Positions 1 to 7,544 are shown, counted from the stretch's first letter. The stretch is 57,161 nucleotides of DNA from CAZHZT01 sp964537285 (GCA_964537285.1 CAZHZT010000025.1:1-57161), one strand, 5' to 3'. Made by a program: numbers and translations. Notes: generated by a model not told the origin, from the sequence alone.

Positions 1-88
1 TTGAATACAGCCTTGATTTTTTGCTACTTTTTTATCAAGAAAAAAGTAGATAACCCACTGATTAACATAAACCTGCAAAGGCTTTACA

Positions 89-127
89 AAAATGAGCCAT
101 TCCGAAAATTCGGGGTGACTCTTGTTT
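89..127. repeat. Dispersed GAGTCA hairpin, copy 1
   Basis: Short imperfect hairpin. Its reverse complement matches 5131-5171 at roughly 32 of 40 positions; both copies carry the arms GAGTCA and TGGCTC/TGACTC around a CCGAATT core. It lies downstream of the redoxin gene. Two copies in this window suggest a small dispersed intergenic repeat; function unknown. Confidence 0.5.
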
Positions 128-150
128 AAGGACTTCCCAAATTAATTTCG

Positions 151-174
151 ACCAAATGAAATCATCTAGAGCCA
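151..174. repeat. 24-bp exact inverted repeat, left copy
   Basis: These 24 bases are the exact reverse complement of 7237-7260. The copy abuts the stop codon of the redoxin gene. The 7-kb interval between the copies includes an IS3 element and several decayed genes. A match this long is not expected by chance in a window of this size. Confidence 0.6.
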
Positions 175-726
175 CTATTTCTGACTTAAGTCTAATTTAC
201 TTTTACTGATAAAGCACCCAATAGCTTCGGTTTGTGCAACCTGAATGGGCTGGTTGTTTGCTATGGCCTCTAATACATCCTTAAGTTCAGAAGTAGACGT
301 AAAGCGCTTTCGTTGCCCCACTCTTGCATAGGCATCATCAATGCGGCCTTTGTACACAATTTTTCCTTTGGATTCATTAAAAACCACTACTTCCGGAGTT
401 ACCGTAGCTTCAAATTCTTCCTTTTTGGTGTGGAAGTAATCGTTTTTTAATTCAAAGGGAATTTTATACTTTTCTTTAAATGCCTGTATGTTATCAGGCT
501 TAGAAGAGAAATTTGGAAAAAGCCCTATAAATTGAAGGTTTTCATTGGCATATGCTTCATGCATTTCTCTTAGAGGCAAGGTGTAATATTGGCTGATGAC
601 ACACTCATCGTGCAGGAAGATGTAGACGGTGATGCTGTCTTTTGACTCTACGATTGGCTTATTGGCTCTAATAGGAACATTTGAAAAAACAGAAAGAGCC
701 AACACTAAATAAAGGTTGAATTTCAT
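175..726 (-). CDS. Secreted redoxin/thioredoxin-fold protein
   Basis: A 183-residue protein with an N-terminal hydrophobic signal segment (residues 1-20) and a thioredoxin-like body. The motif HDECVISQ at residues 39-46 sits where AhpC/TSA-type and TlpA-like redoxins place their active-site cysteine. Only this one cysteine is in the motif, so a classical CxxC disulfide exchange is not supported. The segment TPEVVVFNESKGKIVYKGRI resembles the conserved cis-Pro region and the following strands of the fold, as in redoxins that precede cytochrome or copper proteins in Bacteroidota. The start ATG gives a clean signal peptide. No partner gene is adjacent: a fold-back repeat and an IS3 element lie upstream. 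The fold is fairly clear; substrate unknown. Confidence 0.65.
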   Translation of the reverse strand: MKFNLYLVLALSVFSNVPIRANKPIVESKDSITVYIFLHDECVISQYYTLPLREMHEAYANENLQFIGLFPNFSSKPDNIQAFKEKYKIPFELKNDYFHTKKEEFEATVTPEVVVFNESKGKIVYKGRIDDAYARVGQRKRFTSTSELKDVLEAIANNQPIQVAQTEAIGCFISKSKLDLSQK

Positions 727-751
727 TGGGTGTAAATATTTGTTTGGCTGA

Positions 752-869
752 GAGTGGCACGGAGGGAATGTACAGCAGGGGACGCAAAATTATTCTCAGC
801 GTATTTTTGTACTCCTGAAAACCTTGAACGACTATGCGCCCTCTGCGGTACATTCACTCCGCATCACTC
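752..869. repeat. 118-bp fold-back (imperfect palindrome)
   Basis: The outer 37 bases at each end are inverted repeats matching at about 29 of 37 positions (shared blocks GAGTG, CGGAG, GAATGTAC, CGCA), with about 44 bases between. No open reading frame is inside. It sits between the redoxin promoter region and the IS3 left end. The structure resembles a non-autonomous MITE-like insertion, but no second copy was seen here. Confidence 0.5.
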
Positions 870-1060
870 CTATTGGTTAAAGAATGCTTTTTGTAGACCT
901 TAAATTAAACGGAATCGTAGTGTCATTCACCAATTATTGGAATGAATTGAACAAAAGAGGGGGTGAATTGTTTACTTCCCCCCATTCTTAGGACAGCAAT
1001 TTAAGGTGGAAATATTAGGAAAAAAATTATTTATTTTTCACCAACAAAAAAAACGAAAAG

Positions 1061-1345
1061 ATGTCCAGGAAAAGGAAGGTTTATTCGCCCAAATTTAAGG
1101 CAAAAGTAGCGCTTGATGCCATTCGGGAAAGAGAAACGTTGGCCGAACTGGCTTCACGCTACGAGTTGCATGCCAACCAGATCAGTCAATGGAAGCAAGG
1201 CGCTATGCAGAATATAGAAGAAGGCTTCCGGAAAAAACGGGGCAAACCGGCTCGGGATGAGCAGGAACTGATCGATCGCTTGTATCAACAAATCGGGCAG
1301 CTGAAAGTAGAGCTGGACTGGATGAAAAAAAAATCTGGGCTCTAA
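1061..1345 (+). CDS. IS3-family transposase OrfA
   Basis: A 94-residue protein starting MSRKRKVYSPKFKAKVALDA, the typical helix-turn-helix (HTH_Tnp_1) opening of IS3 OrfA, followed by ELASRYELHANQISQWKQG, the recognition helix region. The C-terminal half (QELIDRLYQQIGQLKVELDW) is a leucine-zipper-like coiled coil used for multimerisation. It binds the terminal inverted repeats and, as an OrfAB fusion, supplies the DNA-binding part of the transposase. The gene ends in MKKKSGL, encoded across an A9 run (1325-1333), the usual site for programmed slippage. An AAAAGATG context precedes the ATG. Confidence 0.9.
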   Translation: MSRKRKVYSPKFKAKVALDAIRERETLAELASRYELHANQISQWKQGAMQNIEEGFRKKRGKPARDEQELIDRLYQQIGQLKVELDWMKKKSGL

Positions 1346-1349
1346 GTCT

Positions 1350-2198
1350 GTGGCTTATAAGCGTTCTTTGATAGACTCGGAATATGACCAACTGAGTATT
1401 TCGCGGCAGTGTGAACTATTGGATATTCACCGGTCGGGCTATTATTACAAGCCCGTGGGGGAGAGTGAGGACAACCTGGCGTTAATGCGCCTGATCGATG
1501 AGGCGCATACGAAATACCCTTTTTACGGCTCTCCGAGGATGACGCATCACCTGGCGAATCAAATGGGTAAGCCTTTGAATGTTAAACGAGTAGCTCGATT
1601 AATGCGCAAGATGAATATACGCTCCGTTCTACCTCGACCGAATACGAGCCAACCGGCAGAAGGGCACAAGATCTACCCCTATTTGCTCAGAGGGTTAGAG
1701 ATCGAAAAACCCAATCAGGTTTGGTCTACCGACATCACCTATATTCCTATGGCTCGCGGTTTTTTGTACCTGACGGCGGTGATGGATTGGTTTAGCCGGT
1801 TTGTTTTAGCCTGGGAGTTATCCAATAATCTGGAACGCTGGTTTTGTATCCGGGCTGTGGAGGAGGCATTGCAATGGGGAAGTCCGCAGATCTTTAATAC
1901 GGATCAGGGGGCGCAATTTACCAGCAACGATTTCACTGGGCTGCTTGTGGAACATAAGATCCGCATATCCATGGATGGGAAAGGCCGGGCCATTGATAAT
2001 ATATTCACCGAGCGATTATGGTGGAGCGTGAAATACGAAAAGGTCTATTTGCATGAATATGAGGACGGTAAGCATTTGTGGGATCACCTGAAGGAATACT
2101 TTGACTATTACAACTATGTCAGGCCGCATCAGAGTCTGGGCAATCAAACGCCGGCGCAGGTGTTCGGTATTGAAAAAAACCCGGCAAGAATGAGATAA
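1350..2198 (+). CDS. IS3-family transposase OrfB (rve integrase domain)
   Basis: A 282-residue protein starting at GTG, four bases after the orfA stop. The N-terminus (SISRQCELLDIHRSGYYY) is the HTH_21-type region and the middle is an rve/DDE integrase core. Candidate catalytic residues are the Asp in WSTDITYIPM, the Asp in IFNTDQGAQFTS and the Glu in NIFTERLWWSVKYE; the ending YYNYVRPHQSLGNQTPAQVF is typical of the family. The frame is open upstream only to 1326, inside the A9 run, and lies +1 relative to orfA. An OrfAB fusion would therefore need loss of one A (transcriptional slippage) or +1 slippage, not the common -1 shift. Independent initiation at the GTG is the alternative. No internal stop is present, so the element may be active. 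Confidence 0.9.
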   Translation: MAYKRSLIDSEYDQLSISRQCELLDIHRSGYYYKPVGESEDNLALMRLIDEAHTKYPFYGSPRMTHHLANQMGKPLNVKRVARLMRKMNIRSVLPRPNTSQPAEGHKIYPYLLRGLEIEKPNQVWSTDITYIPMARGFLYLTAVMDWFSRFVLAWELSNNLERWFCIRAVEEALQWGSPQIFNTDQGAQFTSNDFTGLLVEHKIRISMDGKGRAIDNIFTERLWWSVKYEKVYLHEYEDGKHLWDHLKEYFDYYNYVRPHQSLGNQTPAQVFGIEKNPARMR

Positions 2199-2258
2199 AG
2201 GACAGTCGGTAAAAGGTAACCGGGACCAAAGCCAGGCACTCGCTAGAGGGGGAAATTA

Positions 2259-2322
2259 ATTTTTTCTTTCAACGAATGCCCTCATAAAAGGCTTTGGCGG
2301 GGCGTTCGAGGAAAGAAAAAAT
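2259..2322. repeat. Long hairpin inside the IS, downstream of orfB
   Basis: Arms of 23 bases match at 20 positions (ATTTTTTCTTTC, CGAA and GCCC pair with GGGC, TTCG and GAAAGAAAAAAT) around a 17-base loop. It lies between the orfB stop and the right inverted repeat. It could be a terminator or shield for the transposase mRNA. The A/T-rich outer arms would give a U-tract on either strand. Confidence 0.5.
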
Positions 2323-2586
2323 GCGGGAGGGCCTTTGTCGCTAAGGGCTGAAAGAGCGGCTGAAAAAAAGGGCCGGGAAAAATTGGAGATTTTGAATTTT
2401 AGGTTTATTTTTGAGTGAGTGAAAATTTGTATTTCACTCTTCTTTTCAGGGTAAATCCTTCACCTTAAATTACCCTGTTTTCCTGTCCTAAAACTGGGGG
2501 GAAGCGCATTGAACAAGGAAGGAAGTGAGGGTTGTGGTTTAGCGTAGTAGTATAAATTTTGTTTTTCCTTGCTTGGTAAAAACTTT

Positions 2587-2699
2587 ACGTTCTTTAACAA
2601 ATTGTGTGGAACTTCAAAATGATAAGCCTTGAATGCTCTTGTGGCTGAAAGGATTATCATTTTGAAGTTCCATTTTTTCACAATTTGTGTCAAAGAATT
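2587..2699. repeat. Family A dispersed hairpin repeat, copy 1 (~110 bp)
   Basis: Near-palindromic element. The outer arms contain TTCTTTAACAAATTGTG and its inverted partner, and the inner arms GGAACTTCAAAATGATAA and its exact reverse complement. Related copies are at 26242-26350 and 29285-29393, with a half copy at 20384-20408. Together with the IS right end it fills the spacer between orfB and the next gene. It lies just downstream of the T9SS gene stop (2728). Confidence 0.8.
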
Positions 2700-2727
2700 A
2701 AATATTTTACAGGAGGCCTCTACATAA

Positions 2728-5082
2728 TTACCTTAACAAAGTAACATCCCCTTTTAAAATTTCACTAGGTTCACCAGGAAGCTTATAAGTTAGCACAAAA
2801 ACATAAACATCAAGAGGAGCCTTTTTAGTGTTAAAATAACCGTCCCAACTATTTTCTGGCTGGTTTGATTCAAAAACCAACCCACCCCAACGATTATAGA
2901 TTGTTAATTGATAACTTTCAAAAAAAAGACAATCGGTTATGACTGAAAATTTGTCATTTATACCATCGTCATTCGGTGAAAAGACATTAGGGAAAGTCAC
3001 TTCACAATCATCATTACACTCTTCGATCAATAATTCCAGAACATCTGAGTTTTCACATCCATTAGAATCTGTTCCAGTAACCGTAAATAATGATTGTTCA
3101 GGTAAGGGTGTAAACGGTATGCCTTCAATCACCCCATTATCCCATTCGTAAGCAACGGCAGTACCCGAGGACGAAAAAACGACTTCTTGACCTTCGCAAA
3201 TAATATTGTCATTTACGATGCCATTAACTTCAGGAAGTGTATAAGTTGTTATAGATATGCTGTCTATTGCCTGGCAGTTATTAGAATCCGTTCCGGTAAC
3301 AATGTATATTGTAGTACCGATATTAGGTATAAACGCAACACTGTCGATTACCTCGTTGTCCCAGGTGTATGTTGCCTGGCTACCACTACCATATAATAAC
3401 AAAGAATCACCTTCACATAAGGGGTTGGAATTACTATTGGGGATCACATTGGGCAATGGGTTGACCACCAAATTAGTTTGCACTATACTGTCACAACCTA
3501 AAACGTTTGTTCCAACCAAATCAAAATATATTCCACTAGCGGTATAGTCACTCCCAGCAATTGAATAGGTGGTTCCATTGCAAATACTGGTATCAATTAT
3601 GATAGTATCAGAAGATAGTAAAGTTAGGTTTGTAGTAATTATAGAGTCGCAACCAGGTATTATGAGGGTATCGATATAGGTATCGCTCAAAGAAACCATT
3701 TGTCCATTAGGCAATGTATAAGTTGTTCCTTCACATATTGAAACATCCACTGTTTCTAATCGATAATCATCAACTTGAATTAAAGTAAAGGTATTACCAC
3801 TGATAAAATCAACACCGGTAAATGTTAAGTTATTCCCAATAATTGTGCCCGTAAACGGCGTTTCGTCATCATAATTGCCGTCATTATCTGTATCAATAAT
3901 TAAGGCATAATCTGATGCCGTTCCGGTAAGACCTGCACTGGTCATATCAAAAGCCACAACAACATCCCCAACCGAACCTGTTTCTTGTACTTTCCAGGTT
4001 CTTTCAAATAATTGACCGTAACCAATTGGCACATTAGTATTACAGTTAAAAGTTAACAGCCCATTATCATTGCCCCAAAGCAAAAAAGCATTGTCCGCAG
4101 TAAAGTTATTGGTATTTAAGGCATTTGTAGAAAATAAATTATCGCCATTACCAATGGTTACAATCGCATCATAAATGGATTGCGATTGTTTTTGGTTTAA
4201 TTGAGAATTATCATCGCGGCCAATCCCCCCGATGGCAAAGTTAAAATCTGTATTTCCTGACTGGTCCCAAATAACGGTAGAAGTCGATGAGTTATAATCT
4301 AAAGATGTACCATTTACCCCTAAGGTTAAACCATATTTAATCGCCAAATAGGATTCTACACGGTTAATTTCTGCCAAGGTTAGTACCCGGTCATATAGAA
4401 CAATTTCCGAAATTTCGCCAGCCATATAGTTGCTATTTATGCGGTTTACACCAATAACATAGTCATTAAAGGTCTGAGCACGATTAGTACCTGAAAAATC
4501 AAGGCTTCCAACTAAAACCTCATTTCTGTAAGTAGTAACATTGGTATTGGGTAAGCCAAAATCGGTATTGGTAGCTGCAAGAATAACATACTCGTTAACA
4601 TAGGGGCCGTATAAAATCTCTTCAAGGTTTCTATACCTGTAGGTAGTGCCGTCAGTATCTATCTGAAAGCTGCTCAAGTCGCCATTACCAGATCCATTAT
4701 CAAAATGATTATTAAAGATTGTTCCCTCTGGACTAGTTGCAGAAATATCAACCCGGGCTGCGATAAAAATTGTAAAATCAGAAGTGTAATTAACTACATC
4801 TCTACGCATTCGGTCATCAGATCCATCTAAGACTATACCAGGATTAAAATTGGATACATTTTCAGTAAATTGAGGCTGCCTAAAAGATGTTGTTTGTGAT
4901 AAATGATCGGTATTTCCGCTAAAATCATTCCATTGATTGATAGAACAACCAGGAGTAGAACAGCTAGTGCCGTCATTGGCTTTTACCCAAAAAAGTAAGC
5001 CTGTGTCTACATTGCCCGGATATTGTGCAAATAAACTGCAGTTAATCAGGCTTAAGAAGAGTAATAGAGCTGTGTTTTTCAT
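2728..5082 (-). CDS. Large secreted protein with LamG-like domain and T9SS type B (gliding CTD) tail
   Basis: A 784-residue protein from the chosen ATG (M12 of the longer frame beginning at 5115), which gives a clean signal peptide ending near FAQ. Residues 20-250 contain a concanavalin/LamG-like region (GLLFWVKAND, INQWNDFSGN, VLDGSDDRM, EIVLYDRVLTLAEI). A region shared with Bacteroidota surface proteins follows (YLAIKYGLTL, WGNDNG), then two CDS-containing repeats (TYTLPNGQ and TYSIAGSD, each ending GCDSI) and two immunoglobulin-like repeats with GTDSN. The last ~90 residues (FPNVFSPNDDGIND, YNRWGGLVFES, WDGYFN, GDVTLLR) are a classic CHU_C/gliding-motility C-terminal domain. The protein is thus expected to leave the cell through T9SS and be displayed or released. 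Substrate unknown; adhesion is the usual inference. Confidence 0.85.
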   Translation of the reverse strand: MKNTALLLFLSLINCSLFAQYPGNVDTGLLFWVKANDGTSCSTPGCSINQWNDFSGNTDHLSQTTSFRQPQFTENVSNFNPGIVLDGSDDRMRRDVVNYTSDFTIFIAARVDISATSPEGTIFNNHFDNGSGNGDLSSFQIDTDGTTYRYRNLEEILYGPYVNEYVILAATNTDFGLPNTNVTTYRNEVLVGSLDFSGTNRAQTFNDYVIGVNRINSNYMAGEISEIVLYDRVLTLAEINRVESYLAIKYGLTLGVNGTSLDYNSSTSTVIWDQSGNTDFNFAIGGIGRDDNSQLNQKQSQSIYDAIVTIGNGDNLFSTNALNTNNFTADNAFLLWGNDNGLLTFNCNTNVPIGYGQLFERTWKVQETGSVGDVVVAFDMTSAGLTGTASDYALIIDTDNDGNYDDETPFTGTIIGNNLTFTGVDFISGNTFTLIQVDDYRLETVDVSICEGTTYTLPNGQMVSLSDTYIDTLIIPGCDSIITTNLTLLSSDTIIIDTSICNGTTYSIAGSDYTASGIYFDLVGTNVLGCDSIVQTNLVVNPLPNVIPNSNSNPLCEGDSLLLYGSGSQATYTWDNEVIDSVAFIPNIGTTIYIVTGTDSNNCQAIDSISITTYTLPEVNGIVNDNIICEGQEVVFSSSGTAVAYEWDNGVIEGIPFTPLPEQSLFTVTGTDSNGCENSDVLELLIEECNDDCEVTFPNVFSPNDDGINDKFSVITDCLFFESYQLTIYNRWGGLVFESNQPENSWDGYFNTKKAPLDVYVFVLTYKLPGEPSEILKGDVTLLR

Positions 5083-5130
5083 AATGTTACTTAAAAATCT
5101 AATTTTTTTTGACAAAGTATGTGAAATTTC

Positions 5131-5171
5131 AAACGTGAGTCATGCCGAATTATTGGAATGACTCATGTTTG
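5131..5171. repeat. Dispersed GAGTCA hairpin, copy 2
   Basis: GTGAGTCAT and ATGACTCAT arms flank CCGAATTATTGG. It is related to the inverted copy at 89-127. It sits just upstream of the T9SS gene and downstream of a T9SS tail remnant. Confidence 0.5.
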
Positions 5172-5185
5172 TTATTATGCGTAGT

Positions 5186-5350
5186 TTATTCCTTGATTAT
5201 CCTTTTCAGAATAGCGCCTAAATCCGTTTTCATTTTAAGGAAATAAAGTCCAGGTTCTATTCCAGGCATTGATATTGAATTAATTGGTACAACTCCAGTA
5301 TAAAATCTCGTTTGACCGCTGCTGACAAAACTGCCTGAGATTGTTCGCTT
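5186..5350 (-). pseudogene. C-terminal remnant of a T9SS type A protein
   Basis: Reading the minus strand, an open stretch of 54 codons without a start codes for TISGSFVSSGQTRFYTGV followed by MPGIEPGLYFLKMKTD and a basic end, then TAA. The pattern of an I-x-x-L/M-x-P-G-x-Y-x-L-x-x strand near the C-terminus is typical of type A sorting domains. The conserved PNP opening of the domain is missing. The frame continues directly after the stop of the upstream small gene (5351). Likely the tail of a deleted secreted-protein gene. Confidence 0.55.
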
Positions 5351-5770
5351 TTACCTTTGTATTTTATCTCCACCTCGGTTTGTTCCTTTTCTTGTTTTTC
5401 CCCCTACAGACAATTCAGGATTAGGGGTTCTTCTGGTGTATTTTCTCTTAGAGTTGAAAACCGTTAATTCTATCAAATCCGGACGATTACGAATCTCTGT
5501 CCAATATCTTTTCCGAATATCTTCATCAATCTCAATATCCAGAGGGTAGAGCGCATCTTCCCCATTTTTTTTCGGCCCTGAGATCCAATATTCTTCACCG
5601 GTTTGAATATCATAATAGTTGCATTTATATCCAGTACCTTTTAAGGATTGAAACTCCTGCCCCTTATACTTGATGGTCTTGCCTGATTTGGAAAACGTCA
5701 CTAGACCAATTCTAGCATTATAAGCTCCTAATCCACCTCCCGGTTCAATAAACATTATTCTTGTTTGCAT
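5351..5770 (-). CDS. Conserved small protein of unknown function
   Basis: A 139-residue soluble protein beginning MQTRIMFIEPGGG and containing the conserved string GLVTFSKSGKTIKYKGQEFQ and YYDIQTGEEYWISGPKKNG. I recognise this as a widespread small family of unassigned function that is sometimes mis-labelled as deoxyxylulose-phosphate synthase; nothing in it supports such an activity. The C-terminus is strongly basic (KRKYTRRTPNPEL, KTRKGTNRGGDKIQR), suggesting nucleic-acid or membrane contact. No signal peptide or membrane segment. It stands alone, followed in frame by a T9SS remnant. Function unknown. Confidence 0.65.
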   Translation of the reverse strand: MQTRIMFIEPGGGLGAYNARIGLVTFSKSGKTIKYKGQEFQSLKGTGYKCNYYDIQTGEEYWISGPKKNGEDALYPLDIEIDEDIRKRYWTEIRNRPDLIELTVFNSKRKYTRRTPNPELSVGGKTRKGTNRGGDKIQR

Positions 5771-5882
5771 AATACAATAATTTTAGTTTTTAGCTTTTGA
5801 TATTGATTTTATGGTTTGGCCCCCTGATTTCGGGCTGGCCAGAGAGAAACTTACCGGCGCTGCTGTGTTAGTGGCGGCGCTT

Positions 5883-6225
5883 TTAAGCTCCCACTATATA
5901 GGCTACTTCATGAGCTTCTCTTACCGAGGGAATTTCCAGTTTAGATATCATCTTATCAATGACCGTTTCTGGCACTTTATATTCCCTGTTATGATTTTGA
6001 TGAATCAGTAGTTTGTAGGGTACCTCAAGTTGGCAATTCATTAAATTCCGGAAGACTGGTCAGTTCATCCACTACCATTTGAGTATGTACAAAAACATCC
6101 CCTTCAGCATGCCACCAATGATCTTGTTCAACCCCTTTCATGGAGTTGATCCAACTATACTCTGTTGACAAGGACTGCCAATCTAATGCTTCACCAATTT
6201 TATATCCTGGAAATTGCCACTTCAT
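5883..6225 (-). pseudogene. Internally deleted HD/polynucleotide-kinase partner of the RNA ligase
   Basis: The first 66 codons (MKWQFPGYKIGEALDW, then DHWWHAEGDVFVHTQMVVDE) match the start of HD-phosphohydrolase/AAA-kinase RNA-repair proteins encoded beside Rnl2-like ligases. The frame stops at 6025. In the next frame, immediately after, the strand reads YKLLIHQNHNREYKVPETVI then SKLEIPSVREAHEVAYIVGA and stop, which looks like the C-terminal end of the same kind of protein. The whole catalytic middle (normally several hundred residues) is absent. The ATG overlaps the ligase stop (ATGA), so the two genes were translationally coupled. A deletion plus frameshift is inferred; the family assignment is from motif memory. 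Confidence 0.6.
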
Positions 6226-7025
6226 TTTTTCTTACTTAGATATTTATACCCAAACCATTTGTATTTCTGATAATCCTTTAAGGGAGCAGGCTTCCAATTC
6301 TTAGTCCAGTGGATATCTGTTTTAACATGAGATTTTCTAACCAACTTGAATAGGTTATTGAATTCATTTGGTGCAACCGATATTTCTCCTTGGTTTGTCT
6401 CAAATGCATGGCCATTTTTAACAACAAATCCTTCAGAACAAGCTTTTCCTGTAGTAGGGTCACTTCCTCCTAAAACCCCTCCTGTTTGAACACTTTCTTC
6501 CCATTTCATCCCCAAATTTGCAGTAAGCCAATTTTCTAACACTTGATTCTCATCCATTTCCTCTGATAAAAAACTTCCCAATTCCTTTTCCACAGGGATT
6601 TCTGGTACGGTTGGAAAATCGAGCATTGAAGCATAAAACTTCACTTCTTCCCACGATAACCACTTACCCATTTCCCTCACGGCAAACACATAAAAATAGG
6701 ATTCAATTTCTGAGTAACTTATGGAATGTACTCCGAACATATTCTCTCCAAAAATTTCAATATCTTTTAGATCGTTCTTTATCAGATTCCATCTTTCCAC
6801 CAGCGGTTTATCCCAAGGATGGGTACTTGGTGAAGTATGGGATCTGGCAAATAATCCATATTTATTAAAACAATTATTTTGGCCATCTAACTTTTCCGTT
6901 AGAACCAATTCTTTCATACTCGCAAAAGCAGCAACATATCCGTTTGGCATAAATCTATCATCTGAAGTAGTACCTAAACTGATTTGAGCATGCAAACTCC
7001 TGGGGTATTTCACTGATTCATTCAT
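6222..7025 (-). CDS. RNA ligase, Rnl2-like (nucleotidyltransferase fold)
   Basis: A 267-residue protein from the internal ATG (MNESVKYPRSLHAQ); a start at 7094 would add 23 residues that do not look conserved. Motif I is EKLDGQNN with the adenylated lysine near residue 45. FGENMFGVHSISY fits motif III, SEGFVVKNG motif IV, and FKLVRKSHVKTDIHW motif V. These are the core of ATP-dependent RNA ligases, which adenylate themselves on lysine, transfer AMP to a 5'-phosphate and seal a nick. The size fits the stand-alone RNA_ligase family. Its stop overlaps the start of a broken HD/kinase partner, so the end-healing step may be lost or supplied elsewhere. Probable role: repair of cleaved tRNA or other RNA. 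Confidence 0.8.
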   Translation of the reverse strand: MNESVKYPRSLHAQISLGTTSDDRFMPNGYVAAFASMKELVLTEKLDGQNNCFNKYGLFARSHTSPSTHPWDKPLVERWNLIKNDLKDIEIFGENMFGVHSISYSEIESYFYVFAVREMGKWLSWEEVKFYASMLDFPTVPEIPVEKELGSFLSEEMDENQVLENWLTANLGMKWEESVQTGGVLGGSDPTTGKACSEGFVVKNGHAFETNQGEISVAPNEFNNLFKLVRKSHVKTDIHWTKNWKPAPLKDYQKYKWFGYKYLSKKK

Positions 7026-7236
7026 TTTACTAAACGGTCTTCTGTGGTAAAAACATTGAAAGTCATAAACACTATGGGTTTCCCTTTGAGACAAACTTTT
7101 TTTAATGGAAAAAAATTCAGTTTTAACTGTAATTTTTCTGAGTTATTCACATTTTAACCGATAGGCTTATTCTGTAGCTGCTTGATGGGCTTTAATTACT
7201 TCTTAGGCATGCTCTTGAATGCGCTAATTAAGTATT

Positions 7237-7260
7237 TGGCTCTAGATGATTTCATTTGGT
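7237..7260. repeat. 24-bp exact inverted repeat, right copy
   Basis: Exact reverse complement of 151-174. It lies in the 570-base gene-free stretch upstream of the RNA ligase. Confidence 0.6.
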
Positions 7261-7280
7261 AAACGCTTACAGAACAAAAA

Positions 7281-7506
7281 GCAGGCCGTTAGGTCTGCCT
7301 GATCGTAGCCCCAGGTTTTCCTGGGGAAAGGATTTATACCTAATTTCTTCCGCGTAGCGGAGGCATCAATGCCGTCAACTTAAGCTCTTTATAGCCCGGC
7401 ACTTCAGTGCCGGGGAAAATTGTAAGACTGGGCTTTAGCCTCTTTGTTATTAATGGGCTAAAGCCCCGATAAATCTTAATACTACACCTGGCGCTAAAGC
7501 GCCAGG
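7281..7506. repeat. Cluster of six short GC-rich hairpins
   Basis: Successive hairpins: 7281-7298 (GCAG/CTGC), 7309-7326 (CCCCAGG, TTTT loop), 7350-7360 (CCGC/GCGG) with 7362-7373 (GGCAT/ATGCC), 7395-7414 (CCCGGCAC, CAGTGCCGGG), 7430-7466 (GGGCTTTAGCC and GGGCTAAAGCCC) and 7487-7506 (CCTGGCGC, TAAA loop). Most of the gene-free stretch 7026-7597 is made of such structures. A similar cluster of three is at 25465-25531. No coding potential. Confidence 0.6.
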
Positions 7507-7544
7507 CAAAGAAAAAGCTAAAGTTGACGACATTGGGTTTTAAA

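Larger units (their letters stand above)
964..2515 (+). mobile_element. IS3-family insertion sequence (complete)
   Basis: Two consecutive ORFs encode an HTH OrfA and an rve integrase OrfB, the IS3 layout. Terminal inverted repeats are visible: 975-996 matches the reverse complement of 2483-2504 at 20 of 22 positions, and an inner block AATTTAAGGTG is repeated on both sides (near 998 and 2465). Eleven bases outside each conserved block the ends read TG...CA, as expected for IS3, which gives 964-2515. No clear 3-5 bp target duplication is seen, so the exact ends are uncertain by a few bases. About 300 bp of non-coding sequence with a strong hairpin lies between orfB and the right end, longer than usual. 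Confidence 0.85.

Noticed and set aside
668..853. Small ORF on the minus strand overlapping the redoxin start
   Set aside because: It runs through the fold-back repeat, has no recognisable features and overlaps the signal peptide of the redoxin gene.
961..2518. Target-site duplication of the IS3 element
   Set aside because: The flanks GGG and AGG do not match over 3-5 bases, so no duplication is claimed.
2460..2693. Short peptide-coding frames in family A repeats (also 26278-26493 and 29138-29425)
   Set aside because: Similar peptides (RAFKAYHF-type) arise only because the repeats share sequence. The structure is palindromic and non-coding.
5186..5353. Stop-codon read-through joining the 139-residue protein to the T9SS tail (and the membrane protein to the GNAT tail)
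   Set aside because: The fragments lack the N-terminal parts of their domains and the upstream proteins are complete. In-frame placement has a one-in-three chance each.
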